64,000 bases of DNA, from positions 230,927 to 294,926 of the forward strand of contig NZ_JAHESF010000005.1 in assembly GCF_018598225.1 (NCBI RefSeq), given 5' to 3'. Source of the DNA: Chryseosolibacter histidinae (GTDB lineage Bacteria; Bacteroidota; Bacteroidia; Cytophagales; Cyclobacteriaceae). Made by a program: the position numbers and the translations under genes. This document shows, one piece after another, positions 1 through 8,436 of this stretch (the first letter of the stretch is position 1; each line of letters starts with the position of its first letter). The notes beneath the pieces were generated by a model, which saw only the letters and a list, made by a program, of their open reading frames with translations, did no database searches and was not told the DNA's origin.

Positions 1-1954
1 ACAACGGAACGCCTAATGTTCTTTTTAGTATCTCTTCAAGTTTTTTGGAAGGATATTCCACATCCTCTTCTTTATTACGCCGGCGAAGATAAGGATGCAC
101 CATATCCCCCTGTATAGGCCCGGGACGCACAATAGCTACCTCGATCACCAAATCATAAAAACAATTCGGCCTGAGCCGTGGCAGCATCGACATCTGCGCC
201 CGGCTTTCGATCTGGAATACGCCTATGGTATCGGCATGACTTATCATTTCATAAACCTCACGAACATCCTGCGGAATGTTGGCCAGCGTAAGATGGCGGC
301 CGTGATGTTTTTTGGCGAGGTCAAAAGCCTTGCGGATGCAGGTGAGCATGCCCAATGCCAGCACGTCGATCTTCAGAAAACCGAGGGCTTCAATATCGTC
401 TTTATTCCATTCAATACACGTGCGGTCCTCCATACGTGCATTCAAAATGGGGCAAAGGTCCGACAGCTTGCCTTGGGTGATCACAAAGCCACCGGTGTGC
501 TGCCCGAGCTGACGCGGAAAGCCCATGAACTGTGCCGTGAGCTCCAGCACTTTTTTGATGGTGGGGTCATCCGGGTTTATTCCCTGGCTGATGATCCTGG
601 CCCTGTCGAAACCTTCATCGGCAAAGTCCCAGATGAGCCCGGCGAGTCGATTGATGGTATCAACGGAGAGGCCCATCGCTTTGCCTACATCCCTGATGGC
701 CCCCTTGTGGTGCTGCTGGGTAACGGTGGCAACGATGGCCGCCCTGTCACGACCATATTTTTTAAAGATATATTGCATCACCTCTTCACGGCGCTCGTGC
801 TCGAAGTCTACATCTATATCCGGAGGCTCGTTGCGCGCGGAAGAAATGAAGCGTTCAAACAATAAGTCAAATTTTGATGGATCTACAGAAGTGATTCCCA
901 GGCAATAACAGACCGTGGAGTTTGCTGCCGATCCGCGCCCCTGGCAAAGAATGCCTTGCTTCCGCGCATACCTTACAATATCATGGACAGTAAGAAAATA
1001 TTCAGCATAGTTCTTCTGCTCCACAAAGGCCAGCTCATACAGAATGGAATTTTTGATCTTTTCAGGTATTGCTGCACCATAGATCTCTCGCGCTCCCTGC
1101 CAGGTGAGAAACGTTAGCTCTTCCTGCGGCGTGCGGCCATCGGTGGTGAGCTCTTTCGGATATGTGTATTTTAATTCCTGGAGGGAGAACTGGCAGGCAT
1201 CTGCAATTTCCTCTGTACGCGCTATTGCATCGGGGTATTGCCTGAAGAGGCGGATCATTTCGTTGTTGGGCTTCAGGTAACGCTCGGCGTTGGGATGGAG
1301 CCGGAACCCTGCTGTATGAATGGTGCATTTCTCCCGTACACAGGTAACAACATCCTGCAGCTCTCGGCGCAGGGGATGATGATAGTGCACGTCATTCGTA
1401 GCCACCATCGGTATTTGCAACGCTGCCGATAGTTGCCAGATCCGATGCAATAGCTTGGCGTCATCACCATTGTATGCGCGTGAGGCCGCCAGGTAAAGGT
1501 GCTTGCCAAAAGTATCGCGATATTCTTCTAGCGCTTCTTTGAAGTCGGTGCCGAAGTCGAACATTTCATCCAGTGTGGCTGGTGGCAGTACAATGAACTT
1601 TGATCCCTGCGCATGCTGGTATACATCGGCTTTGTATAAATGGCATTCCCCTTTTTCGGCGCGCAGGTTGCCCGTGGTAAGCAATGCCGATATGCGCGCG
1701 TAAGCTTCAACATCGGTAGGGAAGGCCAGCAGGCTCGGACCATCCAGCAGATCGAGACGACATGCCGGGATAATGCGTATGCCCAGCTTTTTCGCGGTAA
1801 CATGCCCGCGCACAATTCCGGCAAAACTGTTGCGGTCTGTGATGGCGATCGCTGTATAACCATACGCTGCAGCCTGCTCCACAAGCTCTTCAGGATGCGA
1901 AGCGCCGCGCAGAAAACTGAAATTGGTGGTAACCTGTAACTCCGTGTACTGCAT
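1..1954 (-). CDS. dnaE2: Error-prone DNA polymerase III alpha subunit DnaE2 (partial)
   Basis: This frame is open without a stop from the ATG at 1954 to the window edge, so the first ~651 residues of a protein normally ~1,050 aa long are present. DnaE2 is the catalytic C-family polymerase that bypasses lesions in damage-induced mutagenesis together with ImuA and ImuB. Seen here: an N-terminal PHP-type start (MQYTELQVTTNFSFLRGASH), the polymerase motif PDIDVDF at residues 378-384 holding two catalytic aspartates, and a downstream KIDVLALGMLT segment with the third. It is the last gene of an operon read right to left, 11 bp after imuB. The C-terminal part lies outside the window. Confidence 0.95.
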   Translation of the reverse strand, partial: MQYTELQVTTNFSFLRGASHPEELVEQAAAYGYTAIAITDRNSFAGIVRGHVTAKKLGIRIIPACRLDLLDGPSLLAFPTDVEAYARISALLTTGNLRAEKGECHLYKADVYQHAQGSKFIVLPPATLDEMFDFGTDFKEALEEYRDTFGKHLYLAASRAYNGDDAKLLHRIWQLSAALQIPMVATNDVHYHHPLRRELQDVVTCVREKCTIHTAGFRLHPNAERYLKPNNEMIRLFRQYPDAIARTEEIADACQFSLQELKYTYPKELTTDGRTPQEELTFLTWQGAREIYGAAIPEKIKNSILYELAFVEQKNYAEYFLTVHDIVRYARKQGILCQGRGSAANSTVCYCLGITSVDPSKFDLLFERFISSARNEPPDIDVDFEHERREEVMQYIFKKYGRDRAAIVATVTQQHHKGAIRDVGKAMGLSVDTINRLAGLIWDFADEGFDRARIISQGINPDDPTIKKVLELTAQFMGFPRQLGQHTGGFVITQGKLSDLCPILNARMEDRTCIEWNKDDIEALGFLKIDVLALGMLTCIRKAFDLAKKHHGRHLTLANIPQDVREVYEMISHADTIGVFQIESRAQMSMLPRLRPNCFYDLVIEVAIVRPGPIQGDMVHPYLRRRNKEEDVEYPSKKLEEILKRTLGVPL

Positions 1955-1965
1955 ATCTCACTTCG

Positions 1966-3459
1966 TTAAGAAAAAAATCCGTGAAGGAACCACTGATATG
2001 TTTTATCATCGTAATGCCCGAGCCGGAACAGCCAGTACCGGCGCCCTTCTTCATCTTCAACGTGATAATAGTCGCGATGCTGACCTTGCTGCAGCCACCA
2101 TTCCTGCTCGATGCGTTCGGGGCCATCAGCTTTCACGATCTTGTGCACCTTTCCCTGATGCCTGAACAGCATCGGCGGATAATCGGGTATCGGGGCGCTA
2201 ACCTCGATCTTTTCAGGCACCGCTAAAAGTTGAATCGGGCGAAGCTTGTCTCTCCAAATGGTGGTGGGTTTCTCCTGGAGCGATGCAGCGGGTTTAAATG
2301 ATCGCTCGGGCCAGTAATGTTCCGTAGGCAGATAACGGTGGATAGACTCTGCGCCTATCTTGCCTGCCAATCGATCGAGCAGCTCTGACAGTCGCTCATC
2401 TTCCAGTCCACCGCCGCCTTCCCACAACTTGTCCTGCCGTGGAAAGTGATCTTCCACCTTAATCGCTTCCAGCTGGAACAGCTCAATGCCCAGCGCCGGC
2501 TCGAGCGTAGGCAGCTTAATCTCGAACAATTTGAAAAGATGCTTCACATTATGCGAGGGGCGACTGGTGGCGATGTCTGCCTGCACTACTTTTCCATCTA
2601 CACGATAACCTTTGAAGACTGCTGCACGCAGTCCCTTGTATTCATTGCGCAGCCGCAGGCATAATGTTTCGAGCAATTGCTGCAAGGCTATTTCTATTGC
2701 TGTTGCCGTAGTCACCGGCTCGAGGCAAGGCAACCGTTCCTGGTAAGGCTCCAGGGGCTGCACGGGCTGGATCGGTTCTTCTTCATGGCCGAGAGCCTGA
2801 TCCAGGCGCATAATGAAGTGTTGGCCGAAACGACGCCTGAGCGAGGCGCGTGGCATTTGAATAAACTGGTTGATGCGCCGAAGCCCGAGCTTGTGTAAAC
2901 GTTCAACAACTTCCGCCTCCAGGCGCAGTGCCTCGGGTGGCAAGGGCAGCACCGCTTCAATATGCCGGCCACTGTCAATCACAAGCGGTTCTTTTCCAAA
3001 ACGCGCCACAGCCCACGCGGCTCCCGGTGTATCGGCTATTGCCGCACGAACATCGTAGCCGCGTATGTTCAATCGCCTGACGATATCGGCGAGATAAGGT
3101 GCATCTCCGCCCCAAAGGTGCGCGCATCCTGTAACATCCAGCAGAAGGCCATCGGGGAGATCAACTGCAGCGAGGGGTGTGAACCGGATGCACCATTCAG
3201 CAAGGCGTTTGAGTAATTTACCGGCAAGGTCCGGCATGTCGTCAAGCACTTCCAGGTCGGGAACAAAAGCTCTCGCATCAGCCAACGCCATGCCTGCGTG
3301 CACACCTTTGATCTGGGCACAGGCATTGGCAGCCATAACCATCATTCTTCCTTGCACAGGCGCGCGCAGTACAAAAGGCATCACACGAAGCTGAGGCCGG
3401 CGGAGGGTGAACCAGTCCGTAGCCAGGTGACGGAACCATATCGAAACAAAGCGCCGCAT
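1966..3459 (-). CDS. imuB: ImuB, Y-family polymerase-like mutagenesis factor
   Basis: This 497-aa protein resembles Y-family (DinB/UmuC) polymerases but lacks their catalytic acids. The first motif reads FVSIWFRHLATDW instead of a Y-x-D-x-D type, and the usual SxDE motif is replaced by DLPDGLLLD. This is the hallmark of ImuB, a non-catalytic adaptor thought to link DnaE2 to the sliding clamp and lesion. The little-finger and long C-terminal regions are present. It sits between imuA (6 bp upstream) and dnaE2 (11 bp downstream) in one transcription unit. The ATG at 3459 fits the family N-terminus. Confidence 0.93.
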   Translation of the reverse strand: MRRFVSIWFRHLATDWFTLRRPQLRVMPFVLRAPVQGRMMVMAANACAQIKGVHAGMALADARAFVPDLEVLDDMPDLAGKLLKRLAEWCIRFTPLAAVDLPDGLLLDVTGCAHLWGGDAPYLADIVRRLNIRGYDVRAAIADTPGAAWAVARFGKEPLVIDSGRHIEAVLPLPPEALRLEAEVVERLHKLGLRRINQFIQMPRASLRRRFGQHFIMRLDQALGHEEEPIQPVQPLEPYQERLPCLEPVTTATAIEIALQQLLETLCLRLRNEYKGLRAAVFKGYRVDGKVVQADIATSRPSHNVKHLFKLFEIKLPTLEPALGIELFQLEAIKVEDHFPRQDKLWEGGGGLEDERLSELLDRLAGKIGAESIHRYLPTEHYWPERSFKPAASLQEKPTTIWRDKLRPIQLLAVPEKIEVSAPIPDYPPMLFRHQGKVHKIVKADGPERIEQEWWLQQGQHRDYYHVEDEEGRRYWLFRLGHYDDKTYQWFLHGFFS

Positions 3460-3465
3460 ACATCA

Positions 3466-4203
3466 TCATCCTGCTTTCTTTTTCTGTTCGTGGAAGAAAG
3501 GAGGCAGCTTGTAAACAGGCCTGAATGCTCCGCGCTCCCACATGAGGTTCCAGGCACCAGGCCTGCCGTTCCTGACGCGCAGCAGCTCAACCTGCCAGTG
3601 CGGAAAACCAACACCGGGCAGATCGTCAATGGGCTCACTGGCAAGGGAGGTGATCTTCCAGCGCGTGACACAGGCTGTAGTGCCTACGTTGCCTGCACCG
3701 CGCCTCAGAACAAAACCTGTTGCCCGGCTCTGCTCAACGGCCAGCTGAAGCCGCCGCGATGCCGTGAAGCTTAGATCATGCACTTCACCCACCACCGCTG
3801 CCAGCGCGCCACATTTCAGCGCTTCATCCATCGCCCACAAAGCATCTTTCTCTCTTTTTACATCGATGAATATGAACTGGTCAGGCGCTATACCAAAATT
3901 TTTTAAAGCAGGCGGAAAGAGCGTTCGGGAAGTACTGATCCAGAGCGACGTTCCGCCGCTGCGCATCAAAGGAGCAAGCAGGCCTGCAATAAAACCGCTG
4001 GTAACAGCAGCATTTTCAGCTGTGGGTGATAAAAACTCATGTACAGCGCCCAATGGAAATGAAGCATTCGGAAAAGCATCTTTCACAGGTCCGAGTCCCA
4101 GATCTACGGCCGCGCTGTTCAATGGCCTGAAGCCCTGCAAAAGAAGGATTTCATTTTGCAGTTGTGAACGCATATCCACCTTATTTGAAACCAGCGCAGC
4201 CAT
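3466..4203 (-). CDS. imuA: ImuA, RecA/SulA-like mutagenesis protein
   Basis: This 245-aa protein is the first gene of the imuA-imuB-dnaE2 cassette. ImuA proteins are RecA-like folds without a functional recombinase and support DnaE2-dependent translesion synthesis. The sequence has the typical entry segment FPLGAVHEFLSP, a RecA-core-like stretch (LWISTSRTLFPPALKNFGI, then FIFIDVKREKDALWAMDEAL), and a C-terminal tail that ends basic. The start chosen is the ATG at 4203; an internal ATG ten codons in (MRSQLQ) is also possible. The operator and promoter described at 4250-4305 lie directly upstream. Confidence 0.88.
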   Translation of the reverse strand: MAALVSNKVDMRSQLQNEILLLQGFRPLNSAAVDLGLGPVKDAFPNASFPLGAVHEFLSPTAENAAVTSGFIAGLLAPLMRSGGTSLWISTSRTLFPPALKNFGIAPDQFIFIDVKREKDALWAMDEALKCGALAAVVGEVHDLSFTASRRLQLAVEQSRATGFVLRRGAGNVGTTACVTRWKITSLASEPIDDLPGVGFPHWQVELLRVRNGRPGAWNLMWERGAFRPVYKLPPFFHEQKKKAG

Positions 4204-4249
4204 TGTTCCATTCCCTTCCGATAATCCATTGGGTCTTGAATTATTTTTA

Positions 4250-4305
4250 CAAATATAGTATGTTTAACTAATATTGTTAGTTTATAAAAACTAAATAAAT
4301 TAGTT
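4250..4305 (-). promoter_or_regulatory. Promoter and twin palindromic operator of the imuA operon
   Basis: Read on the minus strand, TATATTTG (4257-4250) matches the Bacteroidota -7 box TAnnTTTG. Just upstream lie two perfect palindromes with the same arms and spacing: AACTAA-N5-TTAGTT at 4266-4282 and again at 4289-4305, offset by 23 bp. The inner half-sites also form TTAGTTT-N4-AAACTAA (4277-4294). They occupy the region where a -33 box would be. A damage-responsive repressor site (LexA-like or a Bacteroidota equivalent) is inferred from position only. Confidence 0.6.
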
Positions 4306-4405
4306 GTGTAATTTTGAGCTGCGGAGTAGTTTTAGCGGGCAGAAGGCTTTTTAAAGTGGAAACTGATATCTTTAACACTATAATTTTAACCCCTAAACTA
4401 ACACT

Positions 4406-4825
4406 ATGCGAGATCTCATGCTGATGGTTCACTTTATTGGTTTGTCGATGGCCTTGGGTACGGGCTTCGCCAACCTCTTTCTGAGTATGGCTGCCGCCAA
4501 GCTTGAACCTGCCGAACGTGGCCCCTTTATGTTCAGAACCCTGGTACTGATCCGCATGGGCCACATAGGTCTTGGGTTGCTGCTGATCTCAGGATTTTAT
4601 CTCATCACACCATTTTGGAAAATACTGGGACACATGCCCACGCTGATTGCCAAGCTGTGTTTTGTAACACTTCTCGTGATACTGGTTTCCATCATCACCG
4701 TCATCGCCAAAAAAGCGCAACGACAGAACAACCCGGCCATGCTCGCCAGGCTCAAACCGTTTGGCATGCTTAATTTTTTTGTGGGCTTCACCATTGTAGT
4801 GCTGGCAGTATTGTCATTTCACTAG
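4406..4825 (+). CDS. Small four-helix membrane protein
   Basis: This 139-aa protein has four hydrophobic segments (about residues 5-25, 52-70, 80-100 and 118-138) and resembles uncharacterised inner-membrane proteins of the DUF2269/CopD-like kind. The arrangement DLMLMVHFIGLSMALG with a histidine in the first helix, and RMGHIGLG with another at the start of the second, is typical of such possibly haem- or metal-linked small membrane proteins, but no function can be assigned. It is followed 27 bp later by a YCII gene and is divergent from imuA. Confidence 0.75.
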   Translation: MRDLMLMVHFIGLSMALGTGFANLFLSMAAAKLEPAERGPFMFRTLVLIRMGHIGLGLLLISGFYLITPFWKILGHMPTLIAKLCFVTLLVILVSIITVIAKKAQRQNNPAMLARLKPFGMLNFFVGFTIVVLAVLSFH

Positions 4826-4852
4826 GCAGACACCGATTAAAGAAATAATAAA

Positions 4853-5149
4853 ATGGATAAAAAATATTTCGCACTATACCTCCTTCCTTCACGGCCCGAC
4901 TTTGCCCAAACAATGACCGATGAAGAACGGGCCATTATGATGAAACATGTGGGCTACTGGACTGACCTTATGAACAAAGGCAAGGTGGTGGCGTTTGGCC
5001 CGGTGTTGGACCCGAAAGAAGTTTATGGTCTGGGAATTATTGCCGTGGACAGTGAACAGGAAGTAAAGGACTTTATAACCAATGACCCGGCAGCAAAAAT
5101 TAACCGGTACGAGTACTTTCCAATGAAAGCAGTCGTACCGGCTAAGTAG
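4853..5149 (+). CDS. YCII-related domain protein
   Basis: This 98-aa protein has the YCII/YciI ferredoxin-like fold: a beta strand KYFALYLLPSRPDF, the MKHVGYWTDLMNKGKVVAFGPV segment split here by position (residues 30-50), with the conserved His in MMKHVGYW and an Asp in GPVLDP, and a closing strand around RYEYFPMKAV. Proteins of this family are small, often dimeric, and sometimes act in ring-cleavage or sigma-factor-associated settings; the substrate is unknown. It probably shares a transcript with the preceding membrane protein gene. Confidence 0.85.
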   Translation: MDKKYFALYLLPSRPDFAQTMTDEERAIMMKHVGYWTDLMNKGKVVAFGPVLDPKEVYGLGIIAVDSEQEVKDFITNDPAAKINRYEYFPMKAVVPAK

Positions 5150-5169
5150 ATAATCACTAGGAAAGACCA

Positions 5170-5709
5170 TTACTCCCAGTCGGTATCGGTCTTCTTATAT
5201 TTTATCCTGTCGCTGATCTGTTGTTCTAATACACCCAGGCAAGTAGGCTTACACCATGCCGGTTGCAGGGCAGTGCCATTATCGGTGGTACACCATCCGG
5301 TCATGTTTTCAGGTTCAGTAATTTTCTTGGTGCCGGTGTCCCCTTTCATTTTGATGTTCCGCAGGCTGGCCCTGTATTTCCCGGATTTGATCTCGAAGAT
5401 CAGCTGACCTGTAAAGTTTCCGGTTTGCATGATGGTGGGTGTCGTCGCTGACGCCACTTTGAGTTTTTTAAAATCGATTGTCATGAAGAGAAGGTCTGCG
5501 GTAACTGTTCCGTCGCCGGGTTGAATGTTGCCGATGGTGGGCACGGTCTTGAGGAATTTAACCATTTTATCAACCGTGATGGAGTCTTCATTGAATACCT
5601 TCTGATAAATGACTTCGCCATCCGAGATCTTGAAGCTGCCGAATTGGGTCACCTGGGCCTGCAATGCGGGAGATAACAATAAAAGGAATGCGTAAAAGAG
5701 GTTTCTCAT
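5170..5709 (-). CDS. Secreted protein with a DUF4468-like domain
   Basis: Translation from the ATG at 5709 gives a 179-aa product starting with a clear signal peptide (MRNLFYAFLLLLSPALQAQ). An upstream in-frame extension to 5895 exists but would bury the signal peptide, so the shorter start is preferred. The mature part (ISDGEVIYQKVF, then a GQLIFEIKSGKYRASLRNI strand pair) looks like the periplasmic DUF4468 type of Bacteroidota. No catalytic residues are evident and the function is unknown. It converges on the YCII gene. Confidence 0.65.
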   Translation of the reverse strand: MRNLFYAFLLLLSPALQAQVTQFGSFKISDGEVIYQKVFNEDSITVDKMVKFLKTVPTIGNIQPGDGTVTADLLFMTIDFKKLKVASATTPTIMQTGNFTGQLIFEIKSGKYRASLRNIKMKGDTGTKKITEPENMTGWCTTDNGTALQPAWCKPTCLGVLEQQISDRIKYKKTDTDWE

Positions 5710-6065
5710 GTTCCGATGGTCATATTGGTTTGACGGTGAAGATACGCCATTATTACAGACGTAAAAAACGCTTTCATGGTGATTTACATACATGAAGTAA
5801 GGTTCTTTGGGTTGTTTTACTGGCGACTTTCCGTGAATAATATGCCGAAAAAGCTGCGGCAGCATTCCTGTGCCCGAGGATCTTTTTGAAGACATATCGT
5901 GATGTTCAGCGGAGAAATTCCCCCGGGGCGCATACGGTGATAAAAGGGGGAAAATCCCGTTACAATAAAATTCAAATGCCTATAATATTGTATCAGCAAA
6001 CAGATATTTATATTAGGTAATGCAACAACACATTGGCTTACGGCATTGGGTACTGAATCACATAT
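5710..6065. other. 356-bp intergenic region between divergent genes
   Basis: No credible gene was found. The region holds an inverted repeat TTCCCCC (5918-5924) / GGGGGAA (5946-5952) and a near-consensus -7 box TAATATTG at 5983-5990, which could drive the response regulator starting at 6066. Confidence 0.35.
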
Positions 6066-6707
6066 ATGAAAGTAAAAATCGGTATTGCTGACGATCAGCA
6101 GCTATTTGTTAAGTCGTTGGGCGAGCTCATCGATCGTTTCAGGAATTTTGAGACAGTGGTCGATGCGTTGAATGGCGAGCATTTGCTGGAGCGGTTGAAC
6201 AGCGCGCAGCACCAGCCTGATATTATTTTGCTGGATGTGAATATGCCAGTAATGGACGGCATCGGCGCGGCCAGGTTGATTGCCGAACGGTATCCCAGTA
6301 TCAAGATCGTTGCGCTATCAATGAAAGATGATGATACCACGGTGATCAATATGCTGAAAGCGGGCTGTTGCGCCTACCTGCTGAAAGATATCCATCCCAA
6401 TGAGTTGGAGAAGGCTTTGGAAGAGGTACATCAGAAAGGCTTTTACAATGCCGACGTGGCCAACATCCGCTACCGGCGGCTTCTCTTGCACGGGCATTCG
6501 GCAGAGCATGTGAAATTGAGTGACAGGGAGCTTACGTTCCTGAAGCTGGCGTGCAGCGACCGCACGTACAAGCAGATCGCGGCTGAAATGAGTCTGGCGG
6601 AGCGCACCATCGATGGTTATCGTGAAGCTTTATTTGAAAAATTCAACGTGCAAAGCCGCGTGGGAATGGCCATGGAAGCTATCAGGAGAAAGATCGTTAC
6701 TGTTTGA
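6066..6707 (+). CDS. NarL/LuxR-type response regulator
   Basis: This 213-aa protein has a receiver domain (residues 3-125) with acidic pocket DD9-10, phosphoacceptor Asp57 (IILLDVNMP), the switch serine in VALSMKDDD and the Lys of LLKDI. It is followed by a LuxR-type helix-turn-helix (residues 150-213: LSDRELTFLKLACSDRTYKQ and onward). Such regulators pair with HisKA_3 kinases. The obvious partner is the histidine kinase at 8437, which has no receiver of its own and lies two genes away. DNA targets are unknown. Confidence 0.93.
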   Translation: MKVKIGIADDQQLFVKSLGELIDRFRNFETVVDALNGEHLLERLNSAQHQPDIILLDVNMPVMDGIGAARLIAERYPSIKIVALSMKDDDTTVINMLKAGCCAYLLKDIHPNELEKALEEVHQKGFYNADVANIRYRRLLLHGHSAEHVKLSDRELTFLKLACSDRTYKQIAAEMSLAERTIDGYREALFEKFNVQSRVGMAMEAIRRKIVTV

Positions 6708-6745
6708 ATTAAAATAATTTTCTCAACCTTAAAACCCCTATTACT

Positions 6746-7126
6746 ATGGCAGTACGCTTTGATCTCAACAAAGGCCTTTGCGAGGCCCATGCAACCAACA
6801 GTCTCACCTTCAGCGAGGAGGGTAATGACCTGTTTCTCGTTCTCAGGGTGAAGATAAAAAAATCCCAGCCGTATCCCGGAGAAAATTCCGGAGATGAAAT
6901 TCAGGAGGCGTTGGCAAACGACAACATCACAGAGAATTGCCGGAGTTCAATCGACCCGGCGTACAATCACCTTAAAGGTGGCGTCTGTGAGGTCGAGATC
7001 AGAAAGAACGACCTTAAGAATATCACCGGTGACTCGACGTTGACCATCCGCGCAGACATCGACCCTAAGCTTCCATACACCAGTTTTGGGGTCATGACTC
7101 TCCTCAAACGCCGCAAGGTGGCTTAA
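6746..7126 (+). CDS. Uncharacterised 126-aa protein
   Basis: The family is not recognised. The protein has no signal peptide or membrane segment and consists of alternating beta-type stretches (SLTFSEEGNDLFLVLRVKIKK, then VCEVEIRKNDLKNITG, then TLTIRADI), suggesting a small beta-sandwich. Cysteines occur at CEAH, ENCRSS and GGVCEVE. It follows the response regulator by 38 bp on the same strand and converges on the C11 peptidase gene, so it may be a target or partner of either one. Confidence 0.6.
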   Translation: MAVRFDLNKGLCEAHATNSLTFSEEGNDLFLVLRVKIKKSQPYPGENSGDEIQEALANDNITENCRSSIDPAYNHLKGGVCEVEIRKNDLKNITGDSTLTIRADIDPKLPYTSFGVMTLLKRRKVA

Positions 7127-7143
7127 GCAGGCTCGGCGGGTGC

Positions 7144-8406
7144 TTATGGGCAGTTCTTGGCCGCACCCGCCGATTCCATTGATTCCATTTGTTTTACAAG
7201 CGTGCTCCAGGCATCGGTGGCTTCATAAGTTAATAACATATCTTTTTGTGGTTGCCGCGGAAAAAAACGCATGATCTTCTGTATCAGGCTATACCTTGCA
7301 ACCGGCACTTCTATCGGGCTGGAGATTGAGATGCCATGATAGGTCAGGCGTGGAGCGCTCTTAGGAAGTCCCTTACCACGGAAGAGCCGGGGCACACATT
7401 GTTTCTCCAGCGCAAGCATTTCGTCTATCCATTGGCGCTCATCCTGCTCGGTAGTTTGCAGGTTGTTCAGGAGTGAGAACAGGTCCACCAGCTTTGGTTT
7501 CAAGTACACACCTTGTGACTGAAAGAAAGACCTCCGCAGCTCGCAAAAAATGGTGGGAAGCCTGTGCGTCAGTTTCACGGTCAGCTGTGCCAGCAATACC
7601 CCCAGCTTATCAAAATGATTGAGATTACAGGCCGACACCGCCCGCATGTTCAGGCGTACAGGAAAGGGACCGCGGGTATTTTCGTTGTCTGTAAAACACT
7701 GTATGACATAGAGCGCCAGTGCATCGGCCGGAATGCCCGGGTCATCTACCAGCTTTTGGAATAGCTTCTGATAATCATAGTCTTCAAAACCAAGCAATGT
7801 CTGTGGAGCGATCAGGTACTCCACGTTGTGGCGCAGCGTGTACCCTGTATTGAACACCTGCATCAGGCAGTTCATCATGATCATCAGGTCGATTTTTCTT
7901 TCTCCCATGGTCCGCGAAAGCGCCTGGCTAAGCTCTTCCATGGTAAGCACAGGCACGTTGACGTTGGACTTTATTATTTCCGTCGGTCCCGTCGCACCGG
8001 AGAATATTCCGAACCCATTGCCATGGTCCCAGGTAAACAGGAGGTAGCGATTGGCCTGATACTTTGATAAAGTTTTCAGGACGAGAAAATTTTGCAGGTC
8101 GTCAGGTTCTGTGACCAGGAGCCCCGGCCTTTCTTCAATGATCTTGATCGCGCTGGTGCGCCCGATGTTTACCAGCTCAAAAAAATAGGTTGTGAAGTTC
8201 TTCATGTCCCGGTCAGGGATAACAAGATCAGGATTCGTTTGCAGGATAGCCTCGAGATTACCTTTGAAGAAATTGATGCAGAATACAATAGCAATGTTGT
8301 CAGGTAGAACTACGGTTGTAAGCTTGCGCAGCATCTGCACCAGGGGTCTCATCGTGTCGGTGTCGACAGCCTTGATCAGATAGAAAACTGTCCATTCCTT
8401 TTCCAT
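7144..8406 (-). CDS. Clostripain-like (C11 family) cysteine peptidase
   Basis: This 420-aa caspase-fold protein carries the C11 catalytic pair: His128 in TWDHGNGFG and Cys180 in LMIMMNCLMQ, each at the end of a hydrophobic strand as in the family. C11 enzymes cleave after basic residues and often self-activate. No signal peptide is visible (MEKEWTVFYLIKAVDTDTMR), so a cytosolic location is inferred, unlike secreted clostripain. The C-terminal ~200 residues are uncharacterised. The gene is divergent from the histidine kinase with only ~30 bp between their starts and is convergent with the 126-aa gene. Confidence 0.82.
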   Translation of the reverse strand: MEKEWTVFYLIKAVDTDTMRPLVQMLRKLTTVVLPDNIAIVFCINFFKGNLEAILQTNPDLVIPDRDMKNFTTYFFELVNIGRTSAIKIIEERPGLLVTEPDDLQNFLVLKTLSKYQANRYLLFTWDHGNGFGIFSGATGPTEIIKSNVNVPVLTMEELSQALSRTMGERKIDLMIMMNCLMQVFNTGYTLRHNVEYLIAPQTLLGFEDYDYQKLFQKLVDDPGIPADALALYVIQCFTDNENTRGPFPVRLNMRAVSACNLNHFDKLGVLLAQLTVKLTHRLPTIFCELRRSFFQSQGVYLKPKLVDLFSLLNNLQTTEQDERQWIDEMLALEKQCVPRLFRGKGLPKSAPRLTYHGISISSPIEVPVARYSLIQKIMRFFPRQPQKDMLLTYEATDAWSTLVKQMESMESAGAAKNCP

Positions 8407-8436
8407 TGTGTGGGTTATTTTTTATTTTAATGTTGA

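Noticed and set aside
95..908. Plus-strand frames of up to 256 codons
   Set aside because: They are antisense to dnaE2, whose minus-strand frame is fully open and has polymerase motifs.
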